This document shows, piece after piece, positions 23,136 to 33,114 of a DNA stretch of 62,991 nucleotides; the first letter of the stretch is position 1; every line of letters begins with the position of its first letter. The DNA comes from Entrophospora sp. SA101 (Eukaryota; Glomeromycota; Glomeromycetes; Entrophosporales; Entrophosporaceae): positions 17,497-80,487 of the forward strand of contig CAUDNR010000846.1 in assembly GCA_958430865.1 (NCBI GenBank). The letters are read 5' to 3'. Both the position numbers and the translations under genes were made by a program. Under the pieces are notes generated by a model. That model was not told the DNA's origin. It was given only the letters and a program-made list of their open reading frames with translations, and searched no databases.

Positions 23136-24518
23136 ATGGAGACATCTTTATCAGCAATTGTTTATACCCGATCACCACCAACCTTAAAAATTCTTAATCA
23201 ACTATTACTTCCACATCGTACGCTTTATGAAAATGTTAAAAGTGTTAAACAAGGATATGAACAAATCAAACAAATGAAAGTTCGTGGTGCGCCTGCTATT
23301 GCCATAGTGGCAGCATTATCTTTGGCTATAGATTTACAACTTTGTTACATCTGTGTAAATAATAATAGAGGTGGTGACAATAACAATAAAGAAGAATTGA
23401 AATCAATTTATGAAAAAGCTATAAAAACACTCGAGTCCCCCCAATCACTTTTAAACTATATTAAAGAATCACTAGACTACCTTAAAACATCTCGACCAAC
23501 AGCTGTAAATCTATTTAATACCGCAAATATTTTATTGGATTTAAGTGAAAATCTGGTTGCCAAAGCTAAAGGTAACAATAATAATGATAATGTTTTGAGT
23601 ATAATAGAAGGGGTTGTTGACGAAGCTGAAAGTATGTTAAAGAGAGATGTTGAGGATAATAAAAACATTGGAAGATTTGGTGCAGAATTTATTTTGAATA
23701 ATTGTGCTGGCGGTGATGGTGATAGTAAATTGGTGAATGTAATAACACATTGTAATACTGGGTAAGTCAATAATAATTAATTGATTAAGGTATTGATAAC
23801 TAAATTTTAATAATTTTAATTCTTTTACACAAACCAATCACACACAAATTATTTGCATAGTTCACTAGCAACAGCTGGTTACGGAACAGCACTTGGAGTC
23901 ATACGATCATTACACTCAAAATCTTTATTATCACAAGTATACTTTACAGAAACACGACCATATAGCCAAGGTGCTCGTCTAACATCATATGAACTTTTAC
24001 ACGAACAAATTCCAAGCACACTTATTTGTGACTCAATGGTATCGGCACTACTTTCCGACCACCATTCTAACTCCAAAAAAAGAAAAATTAATGCAATAAT
24101 AGTTGGAGCAGATAGAGTTGCTAGGAATGGTGACACGGCCAATAAAATTGGCACATATCAATTAGCAATATCAGCTAAATATCATGGAGTAATGTTTATT
24201 GTTGCTGCGCCTTCTACTAGTATTGATTTAAGCATTAAAAGTGGAAAAGATATAATTATCGAAGAGAGAAGTGAGAACGAGGTTTTGTATGTTAGTGGAA
24301 TTGTTGAAATTGATGGTAATGATAATGATAATGATAATGGTGATAATCTTGAAATTAAAAAAGTAAGAGTTCCTCCCAAAGGTGTTAAAGTTTGGAATCC
24401 TAGTTTTGATGTTACACCCGCAGAATTGATTACAGCTATTGTTACTGAAGTAGGAGTTATGGTTAAAAAAGATGGAGTAAAAGAATTTGATCTAGTTGAA
24501 GGTTTGAAAAAATCTTGA
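23136..24518 (+). CDS. MRI1: Methylthioribose-1-phosphate isomerase
   Basis: Converts 5-methylthioribose-1-phosphate to 5-methylthioribulose-1-phosphate in the methionine salvage pathway (eIF2B alpha/beta/delta-like MtnA family, cytosolic). Two exons, 23136-23761 and 23861-24518, join across a 99-bp GT-AG intron inside the TG|SLATAG motif, giving 427 residues (family about 400). Visible hallmarks: [17 protein letters not shown] near residue 50; [19 protein letters not shown] with the catalytic Cys at about residue 206; [36 protein letters not shown] with the catalytic Asp at about residue 293; AAPSTSID near the end. Low-complexity Asn/Asp insertions ([16 protein letters not shown]) lengthen loops. 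No defects. Confidence 0.96.
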
Positions 24519-25338
24519 AAAATATTTATTTAATGAATTTATTACAATATTTACATACATACATGTAAAATAAAGTTACACATAAAATTATATCTTGCAA
24601 ATAACAATAATACAAATTGTATAGTCATAATAACAATTACATTCATTTTGTGAAGAGAACTTTATTCTAATTTATTACTCGTAATGAATACTTGATCTGA
24701 GGAATTAAGTACTTTTATGATCTGGCATAGAATATGTTTCACAAAGTTTTTTGAATTATTGTTGAAATTTATGAAAAGTATGGCATGGAAATGCACACAG
24801 ATAAAATATGTTTATTTTATATATATGTAATCAACTGTAATATATATATATAGGTTTAGAAATAAATAAAACAATTGACAAGGTATTATATTTTAATCTT
24901 AATTGGATAATCCATTTAATATTTCTGCCCTACTTTCCTAACCAATAAGCATATAGTGTAGCAAAGGGGTTACTGTACACTTTCATAAATCCTAGGCACT
25001 TATTGGGTGTCCTCAGAAATTAAAATCTGATTAGATTAAGATTTGATTTGATTTGATTTGATTTGATTTGATTTGATTTGATTTGATTAGGAAAATGATG
25101 GATATTTGAATATAAATTTATTTTATAACTATTTCAAATATTTGTAATTATTTTGGATATTCATAATAATTATTTCAGATGTTCATAATTTATTTCAGAT
25201 ACTTTTATTTATTTTGAATATTCATAATCATTTCAAACATTTGTAACAATTACAAATACTTGAAATTTGTAATTTTAGATTTACAAATATTCAAATAGGA
25301 GATAGGATTACAGTTAAAAACTCCCCTATTCTGCAAAA
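24519..25338. other. Intergenic with (gattt)n tract and diverged AT repeats
   Basis: AATAAAG-type signal soon after the MRI1 stop. A pentanucleotide gattt tract occupies about 25033-25088. 25110-25300 is a diverged array of 'atttcaaatatttgtaat'-like units. No gene. Confidence 0.5.
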
Positions 25339-25733
25339 AAACATGTTATGGTGCGAATCACCTAAAGACATCACGTGCTGTGCCACTTGCCGAAAATTTT
25401 TATGCTGATCTTGCTTTATAAAGAATCCAATATATAAAAATAAATCCAAATTTGTAAAAGATCTGTGACTTTGTCACATGAATAATTGGTAAATTGCAGT
25501 TTAGATATATAGTTGCCGAAATTTCAAATAAAATAGCAAAGTTACCCAACTTTAAACCATTATAACTTTTTTTTTAATTAAATAACTCAAAAAAAACTTT
25601 CTATTACATTATTTTTCATGTCTAGAATATTGCAAAAATAGAGAGTTTTTGGTAAAATAGCCCATATTTAATAAAGTATCAGCACTTAAAGATTGGCAAC
25701 ATTTGATGATGTCTTTAGATGATTGCCACTATA
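25339..25733. mobile_element. MITE-like element with imperfect inverted ends
   Basis: The left end (cgaatcacctaaagacatc) and right end (gatgtctttagatgattg) are imperfect inverted repeats about 40 bp long. The interior is AT-rich with no frame. A partial relative of the same end (ctatctaaagacatcaaatg) occurs near 46575. Boundaries are approximate. Confidence 0.5.
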
Positions 25734-25784
25734 TTCTTTTTTTAAATCTTACTCAGAGGGTAAGATTTATTTTTAATATAGTTG

Positions 25785-25960
25785 GCTCAGTCTAAAGACC
25801 TCCTAAATTTTGTGCAAATTTTAAAAGTATAAAAGTCATTTTCTGTCCTACTTTTTTAAAAAACAGCTCTATTAGTTGATAGAATAGGTCTTTTAATTTT
25901 AAAAATAACTACTATTTTCTTTGATAGTTGGAATGAATTTCAATTTATACAGAATATTCT
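25785..25960. repeat. Partial 'gttggctcggtc' MITE
   Basis: Begins gttggctcagtctaaagacc and contains the tcattttctgtcctac and ctattagttgatagaat blocks shared with the elements at 45594-45963 and 46697-47057. The other terminal repeat is missing, so it is truncated. It abuts the code-4-like island. Confidence 0.55.
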
Positions 25961-25965
25961 TTAAA

Positions 25966-26322
25966 CTACTTTCTCATTTTCAATCAAGATCATCTTTTAG
26001 TCTCTTTAACTTCAATTTGAGCAATTTGACCATTCTGTTGATCTTTTAATTTCCTGTTTTCCTCTTCTAGTTGTTTAATTCTTTCTTCTAAACCCTTTAC
26101 CTTATCTAATAATTCCTGTTTTTGCTTTTTACTTCACTCTTCAGATTTTTCCTGAAACTTGGCTATTTCTTCTCTTTCAATTTTTAATTCTTCTTTGGTA
26201 ATTGATAACTCTTTTTCTAGTTCTCTAGCTTTATTTTCTAGGTGAAAACTGAAAGCTTGTGAAAGTAGTTCTTTGTCAGAAAGTGGTTTAGTTGATTGAT
26301 TTTTTAAATGACTACAAAACAT
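25966..26322 (-). CDS. Coiled-coil protein, code-4 reading (TGA = Trp)
   Basis: With TGA read as Trp the frame runs from ATG 26322 to TAG 25966 (118 residues). With the standard code it stops after 62 residues at TGA 26134. The peptide is KELSITKEELKIEREEIAKF then EKSEE-TGA-SKKQKQELLDKV, VKGLEERIKQLEEENRKLKD, then KETKR-TGA-S-TGA-LKMRK. The heptad pattern continues unchanged across the first TGA, which argues that it is not a true stop. A purine-rich AAAAAGGA lies 10 bases upstream of the ATG, like a bacterial ribosome-binding site. It starts 17 bases after the TAA of the preceding frame. No function is recognised. Confidence 0.6.
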
Positions 26323-26338
26323 CTGTTTCTATTCCTTT

Positions 26339-26575
26339 TTAACCACCACATTTCTCACATCATGGAAGAGTATTATTATCATAATCATTTTTACGTTCAC
26401 CACAGATAAAAGCAATGTCAGAATAACCATCAGGAGTATTACAAACCACCATTTGATGAGTAGCAGGAGCAGTATCATAATTAAGAAGAGTTGGGTCATC
26501 AAAATCTAGAAAACAGAAGTTACATTCTTGTTCATCTCCCTTTGCTATTTCCAGAACTCTATATTCTAATTTCAT
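26339..26575 (-). CDS. Small Cys-rich (zinc-knuckle-like) protein, code-4 reading
   Basis: ATG 26575 to TAA 26339 with one in-frame TGA at 26360 read as Trp, giving 78 residues; by the standard code 71. It has CNFCFLDFDDPTLL near residue 18, AFICGERKNDYDNN, then TLP-TGA-CEKCGG at the end. CxxC...C...CEKCGG looks like a zinc ribbon whose last CxxC lies only beyond the TGA, so reading TGA as Trp (LPWCEKCGG) restores a complete metal site. Its ATG overlaps the TGA of the upstream frame as ATGA. No named family. Confidence 0.6.
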
Positions 26576-27255
26576 ATTAATCTACTTACTTTTCTGAATA
26601 ATAAAAGCTTGGAATTTCTCTTTAGTTTTTCTTTTGCTTTATTTACTAATTGTTTAAACTTTTGTAATCTATTTTCTTTTTGTTGTTTTGGTAAAGATGG
26701 TAATTCTTTGTTTGCTAAATCATCTCTTCAGTTTATTTCCTGATTTTTAGCTGACAAGTTATTTTCCAACAAATCTATTTGGCCTAAGAGTTTGCTCATT
26801 GCAGCATCATGTTTTAGTATCATTTCATTCATTTGGCATTTTCTCCACTTCATAGCTGTGTTTAATGCTTTTTCAGCTTCCTCTCGCTCCATTTCCACTT
26901 CATCTTCCAACTCTTCTACTTTTATTTCCAGTTCTTTTTGCTTTGCTTCTAATTCAGCAACTTTTTCTTCTAAAACAGCATTCTTTTCTTTTAATTCCTC
27001 TTTTTCTTGGTAAGTAAAACCAAAAGCTTCTTCATAATTTAATGCTTCACTACCAAAACTTTTAACAATATTTTCAGGAGTGAATTCATCACTGAAAACA
27101 ACTCTTCCAATTTCAATTCCATTCTTTTCTGGATAACTTACTCAACCATTGTTAGGTCAAGTAAATCTTTCTAAGGTTCTTAAACTTGTTCCAGTATATT
27201 CTGAACTTTCAATAAGGCTGTGAACAGCAGTTCAAATTCTTAAAGTTTTCTTCTT
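26566..27255 (-). pseudogene. Long coiled-coil protein, code-4 reading, 5' end frameshifted
   Basis: From about 27255 to TAG 26566 one frame is free of TAA/TAG but has five TGA (27232, 27157, 27142, 26728, 26572). Around them it reads KTLRI-TGA-TAVHSLIESSEY, LRTLERFT-TGA-PNNG-TGA-VSYPEKNGIEIGR, AKNQEIN-TGA-RDDLANKELP. 'FTWPNNGWVSYPEKNGI' is strongly protein-like. The middle is Glu/Lys coiled coil (EEKVAELEAKQKELEIKVEE). Upstream, a different frame gives LINEIELLKKQLAEKEE, so the 5' end has a frameshift and no clean start. Normal TGG is also used once (MKWRKC). No function is recognised. Confidence 0.6.
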
Positions 27256-27258
27256 TTT

Positions 27259-27531
27259 CAGCTAATTGTTTCTTCAATAATTCTATTTCATTTATTAGTG
27301 TTTTGTTTGCTTGTTATTGTTTGTTTATAATGTTTACCATGTTTGTTCTTTTTTTTATATATTCTTTTAATATACTTATATCCTTTTTATAAGGGTGTAT
27401 TAAATATATAAATTATTTTAGTACTTTTTTACTTTAAAAGTGGAAAAAAGATCAAACTTATTAAACTTAATGGCAGCAAGAGAAAAATTAATGAGTGAAA
27501 AAGTCATGGAAGTGATTTTATTCTAAATATT
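27259..27531. other. Spacer between code-4-like genes
   Basis: AT-rich spacer between the transposase-like gene and the coiled-coil gene, including the frameshifted start region of the latter. A run of aaaagaacaaac near 27330 precedes it. Nothing else recognised. Confidence 0.35.
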
Positions 27532-29286
27532 TTATTCACTTCCAGTATAGATCAGTCTTTGGCAAGTAATATCTTTGAATTTATCTCTAACAAATGGATG
27601 AATATTATGATAAAGATATTCTTGCCTTTTGTAGTCCAAAGGAGGTGGTGTCAATACTAAAATAGATAAAGCTTTAATTTCTTCAAAAATATCTGTTTTC
27701 TTAGTTTTTAATAAATTGAATTTAGTAAAAGTTCCACTAGCCACTTCCTGAGCTTTGACTACACCAAGATTAGATGCTTCAAAAAGAAAATGTTGATACT
27801 ATTTAGTTTCTTAAAATAAATTTCCAAAAATAGTTTTAATATCTAAGTATTGAAAGCCTTTTCCACCTTCATAACACTGAGCTTTATTTAATCCTGCTGG
27901 ACTAGACTTTTTTATCATCTCAACCACATGGTCTAGACAATCTACTCTTGTTTTCTTATAGAGTTTTTTAATCAATCCAAAACTACCATCACATTTGAAT
28001 TTGGTATGTCCTAGAACCATGAAATTTAATTCAATGCTTTTGTAATAACCACAAATTACCAAATATAAATAAAATCAAATTGTTACATTATTTTTATTTT
28101 GTCCCCCACCATTATCACAAGCAATCTTCAAATGCTTCTCACCTTTATTCAATTTCTTAATTCCATCAAAAATCATACTAAGAGTTCCATTGGGTCCTTT
28201 TCTTATAATTTCATCTTCATTAAGAATATAATTAATTTGCTCCCTTACTGTCTCATCTTGAATACCAAATATATGAACTTTACATGGACTAAGGTAATAA
28301 ATTTTACTTACATGTTGATCCAAATGTAGCACATGAACATTTTGGGCTCAATCATAACTATAATGAGCAGTAGCATCAATACTGCAATATGATGTTTTAC
28401 CTTTGGAATAACATTGATCAACTAGTTTTCTTTGTTCTTCTGCTAATTTGGTATTCTTATTATAATAATTTCTTTCTAATTTGGCCCTGAATAGATGTTT
28501 TTTAAATCTTTTGAGCAAATCTTTAGCTTCTTCCTCTTGGTGAGCATTATAATGTAAACCGTCTCTAAAATGCTGGCAAGTATCACACAAATCAGTTCTG
28601 GGACTCATTATTTGAATTTCTGGCGTCAATTGATGTCATAATTTTCTGAAAGCATCATATTTTAGAGATTTCAAGTTACTATCTTCTAGACCAGCTATAA
28701 AATCCCTGTGCACAGATTTATAACTTATTTTAGCTGGCAAGAATGTGATTGATTGAGTTATTCTATTGTTGTTCCTTCCTGGACTTGGTAATCCATGAAC
28801 TTCTGCATAGTTTTCTGGAAAATTCTTTACTACTTCAGCAACATTTTTATCAATCACTATTTTAGTTTTCCATTGAGGCATCCTTTTAATATTGCCATGA
28901 ATTCTTGGCAGAAGACCATGGTTTATCAGATGATTTCTAATATTTTCAAAATAAGTTCTACCAATCCCTAACATATTAAAATAAGTTTCTTGACAAAGGA
29001 GTGTATTGTGATCCCAGTGATAGAAAGTTCTTTTGTTAGATCTATTTTTCTTTTTAAGGCATCTACTAGTACTTGTTGGTCCATCATCTATTGCTTTAAC
29101 CTGTGTCATTAAAAATATGTCTTGCTCAGATTTGGAAAGAGCTTGAAAGGATTCCCTTAATACTGCAAATTCTTTCTTGGGAATTCTGGAAAAGCAACCA
29201 CATTTACAACCTTTTTCTAAAAAATTAATTGCTTTTTCATATTCATTAGAACCATTATATTTATCATTTTCATTATTACTTTTCAT
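27532..29286 (-). pseudogene. Transposase-like gene with CDNGGGQNKN motif, TGA = Trp
   Basis: One frame of 585 codons from ATG 29286 to the TGA at 27532 is broken by TGA at 28636, 28348 and 28075, then TAA 27811 and TAG 27799. Sequence continues through each TGA: DAFRKL-TGA-HQLTPEIQIM, HYSYD-TGA-AQNVHVLHLD, NNVTI-TGA-FYLYLVICGYY. Blocks in order: KGCKCGCFS, PSPGRNNNRITQ, RTDLCDTCQHFRDG, CSIDATAHYSYD, KVHIFGIQDETVREQINYIL, IACDNGGGQNKNN, MVLGHTKFKCDGSFG, KGFQYLDI, PPLDYKRQEYLYHNIHPF. This is the layout of a widespread eukaryotic family of putative transposon origin (DNxGGQNKN, then xVGHTKFxxDxxFG; I believe DUF7869-type), which suggests an RNase-H/DDE fold. TAA and TAG replace likely Lys codons, so the copy is dying. 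ATG context: ggggataagtttatATG. Confidence 0.75.
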
Positions 29287-29918
29287 ATAAACTTATCCCC
29301 ATATATATGATTTTATAATTTTTTGTTCACTTTGTATTATTATCATACTGGCTTTCAGGACTAATGTATTAGGTTTTCCAATTTAAATTAAAAATGAAGA
29401 AAAATACAGTTATTCTCATACATACAACAACAATCTTGCTAATTTTAATGACATTCATCCACAAGATTACAAACTTTCTTATGAAACAGAACATGCATTA
29501 TACCTTTTATGTTTATTTGCTTTTCATAATTTACACAAATGATATAACCATCAGAAGGTAAATAAAATTCCTTTCATATTGGATTCTATCATAGTGCAAG
29601 AATAAGCAGTGCATTTTATTAATGTCCTTTTTATACCTCACTACTTTGATTATTTATAGCCAGTTAGTCATTTAAAAGGAAAAAATTTTGAAAGAGGGCT
29701 TTTTAATTCACATTATATCTTTCTTCCCCTACTAAAGTTATAGTTTCACAATCAGAAGTCTTCAGATAATATTATATTAAAAGTAATTAAATTCTTAAAA
29801 AAGTATTAGAGTATTGATAATATATATATAATTTTGTTATTTAATTTGCAAAGAAAATTCTAAACATTACAGATTTACTTTTTTTTCTCTCCATCTTATT
29901 ACTAGATTAATCACAACT
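29287..29918. other. Intergenic; possible further decayed code-4 frame on plus strand
   Basis: Read in one plus frame from about 29395: HPQDYKLSYETEHALYLLCL, FHNLHK-TGA-YNHQKVNKIP, ILDSIIVQE-TAA-AVHF. It looks protein-like but carries TAA/TAG stops as well. Too weak to call a gene. Confidence 0.3.
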
Positions 29919-31969
29919 TCAACATAACTCACCAATCCTAACCTTCAACCCTTCATAATCACAATTTCTAGCAAGTTCAAATAGCTCCTTCCATAAGTTG
30001 GATTTCCCATGGATTTTCCAAAAATCTAGCATACTCTTGACAATTTGTATTTCCTAGAGGAAGTGCAACTGAACCAACCTGTCCATGTAAAACCAAGTAA
30101 AAACTTCTCAATAGACTAATTAAATCATCTGACTTCTGATAAACAATCTCCTTTCTATCCCTCACTGATTCCAACACTAAATCTGATGCACAGTCAAGTC
30201 CACCAGCAAATGGTAATGAAAGGTTAATAATATTTACAGCATACCCCCAATCCATAACGTGGACAGTTCCAGTATCCCTATCTCTGAGGATATTACACCT
30301 ACGAAGATCCCGATGCACGATACCTTGTGTATGAACATTTTGTATGATGTTAATTATTCTATCTAAATCTAATTTATTGAAACTATATATTTTATAACAG
30401 AGAGGCTTCATGACAAAAGAATTCTCATTAGAGAAAAGCACATTCGGAATACCATCACTTCCCTTCAATGTCGTAAGAATATCCACTTCTTCTTTGATCT
30501 TTTTACACATTGAATTTCGTGCAATCTTTACTGCAATCCTGTGATCTGCATGCTGTCCCTTTAAAACAATCCCCTCAAAGACCTGTGCAGTTCTTTCATG
30601 TCCTAGCCATTTTAGAAGTTTAATGCAATCAGAATTATTATTGTAAGAAATTTCTGACTCTCTCCACCCTAATTCTTCTGGAGTCCGTTGAAGAAGTGTA
30701 ATAAGCCACTGCCATCCTGAATTATCATACTTAAGAACTGCACGTGCAGTGCGATAATCTCTTCATTTACCTTTTCCACTTTCAGTATCATAATATGATG
30801 ACAGTCAGAAAGAATTCCATAGACAAAAGTACGTGTTGGTTGAATTCGAAAAATTTTTAAAGCAAAAAAGGCCAACTGTCCAACATCGGCATTTGAGAAG
30901 GTTGTTTGGTTTGGCTTATATGGTTTGATTTCTATGATCAGGCTGACATTGAGAGGGTCAAGTGATAAAGTCTTTTGCTATTCCAACAAAGTCTGGCTTA
31001 CTCCTGTCAAGGATGTGAATCAGGTATGTGTCATGGACCATAAGTGTACCTGTCAGAGGTATGCATTGTTGTCTAAAATATTCTTGATAATCTTTTTCAG
31101 CACTAGAAATAGGAGGATCATGGAAACGTCCTTTGTGAGCATGATTTGATATACTTATATAGTTGATAGATTCTTGTATATTGACAGCAAAAGGAAAGCA
31201 CATCACATTATGTGTATTTGTCATAATTGATCTCCCAATATCCATTTCATTATCAATTTCTAGTAAATATTGATATTTTAAGCTTGTAAGCAACAAAAAA
31301 AAAATTGTATAAACATGTGTCATTACATACCTTGTGTAGAGATTGTTGAGGCTTCAAATGAGATCCTTACTCTCTTCACCTGAAACTCTAAATCTTCCAT
31401 TTTCTATTTCATTGATTCCATTGATTCAATCATGATGTGCAATTGTCCTTGCATTTTTGTCAAGATGATTTAGGTGGGAAAGAGGTAAATGAGATTCCAT
31501 ATTTAATTAAAATGAAAATTAAATAACCAAAGAAAAATCACAAATGGTATTTACATCAACACCTTTCTCTGTGGTGTCAAATAAGAAACAGCAGCAAAAA
31601 TAAACAAAGGAGTACAAATTAAAGTTTAAGTATGCCAAATAAATAAACGAAATGGAATGAATGGAAAATAATTTTTTTTTATGCAATTTGTTCATTACCT
31701 TTTTCTTCAAATTCGGCTAATTTTTTTTGTAAGAATATCACCTGCTCTCCCCAATCGTCCACCTTCTTCGTCAACTCTTCTTCTTTTTTCTCCAGCCTCG
31801 CCTTCTCCTCCTTGTCTTCTTCGTCAAGCTCTTTCCTCTTCCTTCTCAACGTCTTCAGCAACATTCCATCGTCCTCCCCTTCTTCGAACTTCTTCAATTC
31901 ACCTTTTGCCTCTTCATGTTCTCTTTTTGTATCGTTTAATCCTTTTTCTATTTTTTCATATGTTGCCAT
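29919..31969 (-). pseudogene. Kinase-like protein gene with N-terminal coiled coil, broken
   Basis: Exon 1 (ATG 31969 to about 31700) encodes a Glu/Lys coiled coil (KKFEEGEDDGMLLKTLRRK), with a GT donor after EEKG. A second exon (about 31480-31364) has an internal TAG. A third (from about 31301) reads LKYQYLLEIDNEMD to GIAKDFI, then the frame shifts near 30960 into DPLNVSLIIEIKPYK, again near 30750 into DYRTARAVLKYDNSGWQWL. The kinase domain follows: RIAVKIAR (Lys), NVHTQGIVHRDLRRCNIL, VHVMDWGYAV (DWG for DFG), LDCASDLVLESV. Another shift near 29990 precedes NLWKELFELARNCDY. One stop and at least three frameshifts make it a pseudogene, unless the sequence is poor. Expanded kinase-like families are typical of these fungi. 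Confidence 0.65.
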
Positions 31970-32849
31970 TATTTGAATTAAAGAAAATTTAAAATCAATT
32001 TTTTTTTAAAAAATTTATTTATTGATCTAGATCGTAATTGTTACAATTCTGATAAATTAGTGGGCACATGACTTGGAATTTATTTTTACGGACAATGATT
32101 TAAACGACAAAAAGATATTTTAATTCAATTAATAATAATAATAGAAAAATATAAGTTAAAAATCGTTAGAGTACTTGCATGGGAGGAAAATACTCGGACC
32201 CAAAGCCATTTGTGAGTATTACCTATTATTTGAGCACTCTGACAAAAATTCGATTTTCACTATTACAATAGCTATTATTATCAATAATGTTATTATTACT
32301 AATATTTATATCTTCATTGTTTTTATTATCTTCGTCAATTTCACTCGCCACTTCTTTTCTTCTTTTCCTTTTCAACCCACTGTTGAATTGCTTCTATTTT
32401 TTTCCTTCTAATGTTTGTTTTTCGTTGGTAGAAGTTTTTTATTGTGGAGGCAGCAACACCCTTTCCCTCCAAGTAATTCACGAGCTATTTTGCTGAATGA
32501 AAAGTTTGGATTTAGTTTAGTCTTTTTGTCAAATAATTGTTAGAAAACAAAGCAAGAGTCCAATCAACAATCCACAAAAAAGTTCACTATTAAAAGTAAG
32601 CATTTTTTAATATGTTATAATGGATGAAAATGTTGTAAATATTTATTGAAGCATTTGTTATTTGATTTCTTTACCTGAAAACTAAGTGAATCGGTGATGT
32701 TTTATAAAACACCCTTGAACGTAGAATTCGTTGAAACAACTCAAGTGATTGATAAACAATGCAATAAGATGATCATTGATTTATATTTGCATAAAGGAGA
32801 ATTTTCTTTCTTCAGTAAAAATAAATAAATCAATATTGTAATAATAAGA
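31970..32849. other. Intergenic
   Basis: AT-rich, with short chance frames. A small palindrome ggtg-atgttttataaaa-cacc is near 32694-32713. No gene recognised. The region upstream of 31969 would hold the promoter of the kinase-like gene. Confidence 0.35.
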
Positions 32850-33114
32850 TTATTTTTCTTCTAAGGATTTCTGTATTTTGTGGGGTAATAGCACATCTTC
32901 ATTCTGCTTTCTTTTCTTAATGTTTATTATTTTTCTTTCTTCTTGGTAAATTTCATAAGTAATCCTTTCTTTCCTTAGATAAGCTTCAAGTGTTTGAGTA
33001 TCATTTATTTTGAAAATGTAAGGAGCAATTTTTTCACCTTGTTCTTCCATCAAAAACTTCTGATTTACTATAATTCTTGGGTTCCATAGTAGATCTGATG
33101 TAAATGAGTTTCAT
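32850..33114 (-). CDS. Unidentified 87-residue frame, possibly a gene fragment
   Basis: ATG 33114 to TAA 32850: MKLIYIRSTMEPKNY, then VLMEEQGEKIAPYIFKIND, LEAYLRKERITYEIYQEERK and a basic tail NIKKRKQNEDVLLPHKIQK. Composition is convincingly protein-like (charged, amphipathic helix, nuclear-type basic cluster), but I recognise no family. It may be an exon of a larger or decayed gene. Low confidence as a stand-alone gene. Confidence 0.3.

Noticed and set aside
23477..23770. Open frames antisense to MRI1
   Set aside because: They are shadows of the well-supported MRI1 exons on the other strand.
25966..29286. TGA codons as selenocysteine or programmed read-through in a fungal gene
   Set aside because: Too many TGA across several adjacent unrelated frames, always where Trp fits, no introns and bacterial spacing. 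Fungi of this group are not known to use selenocysteine.
31681..31992. 103-residue plus-strand frame
   Set aside because: Antisense to the Glu/Lys-rich coiled-coil exon; its Leu/Ser/Phe composition is the usual mirror of such codons.
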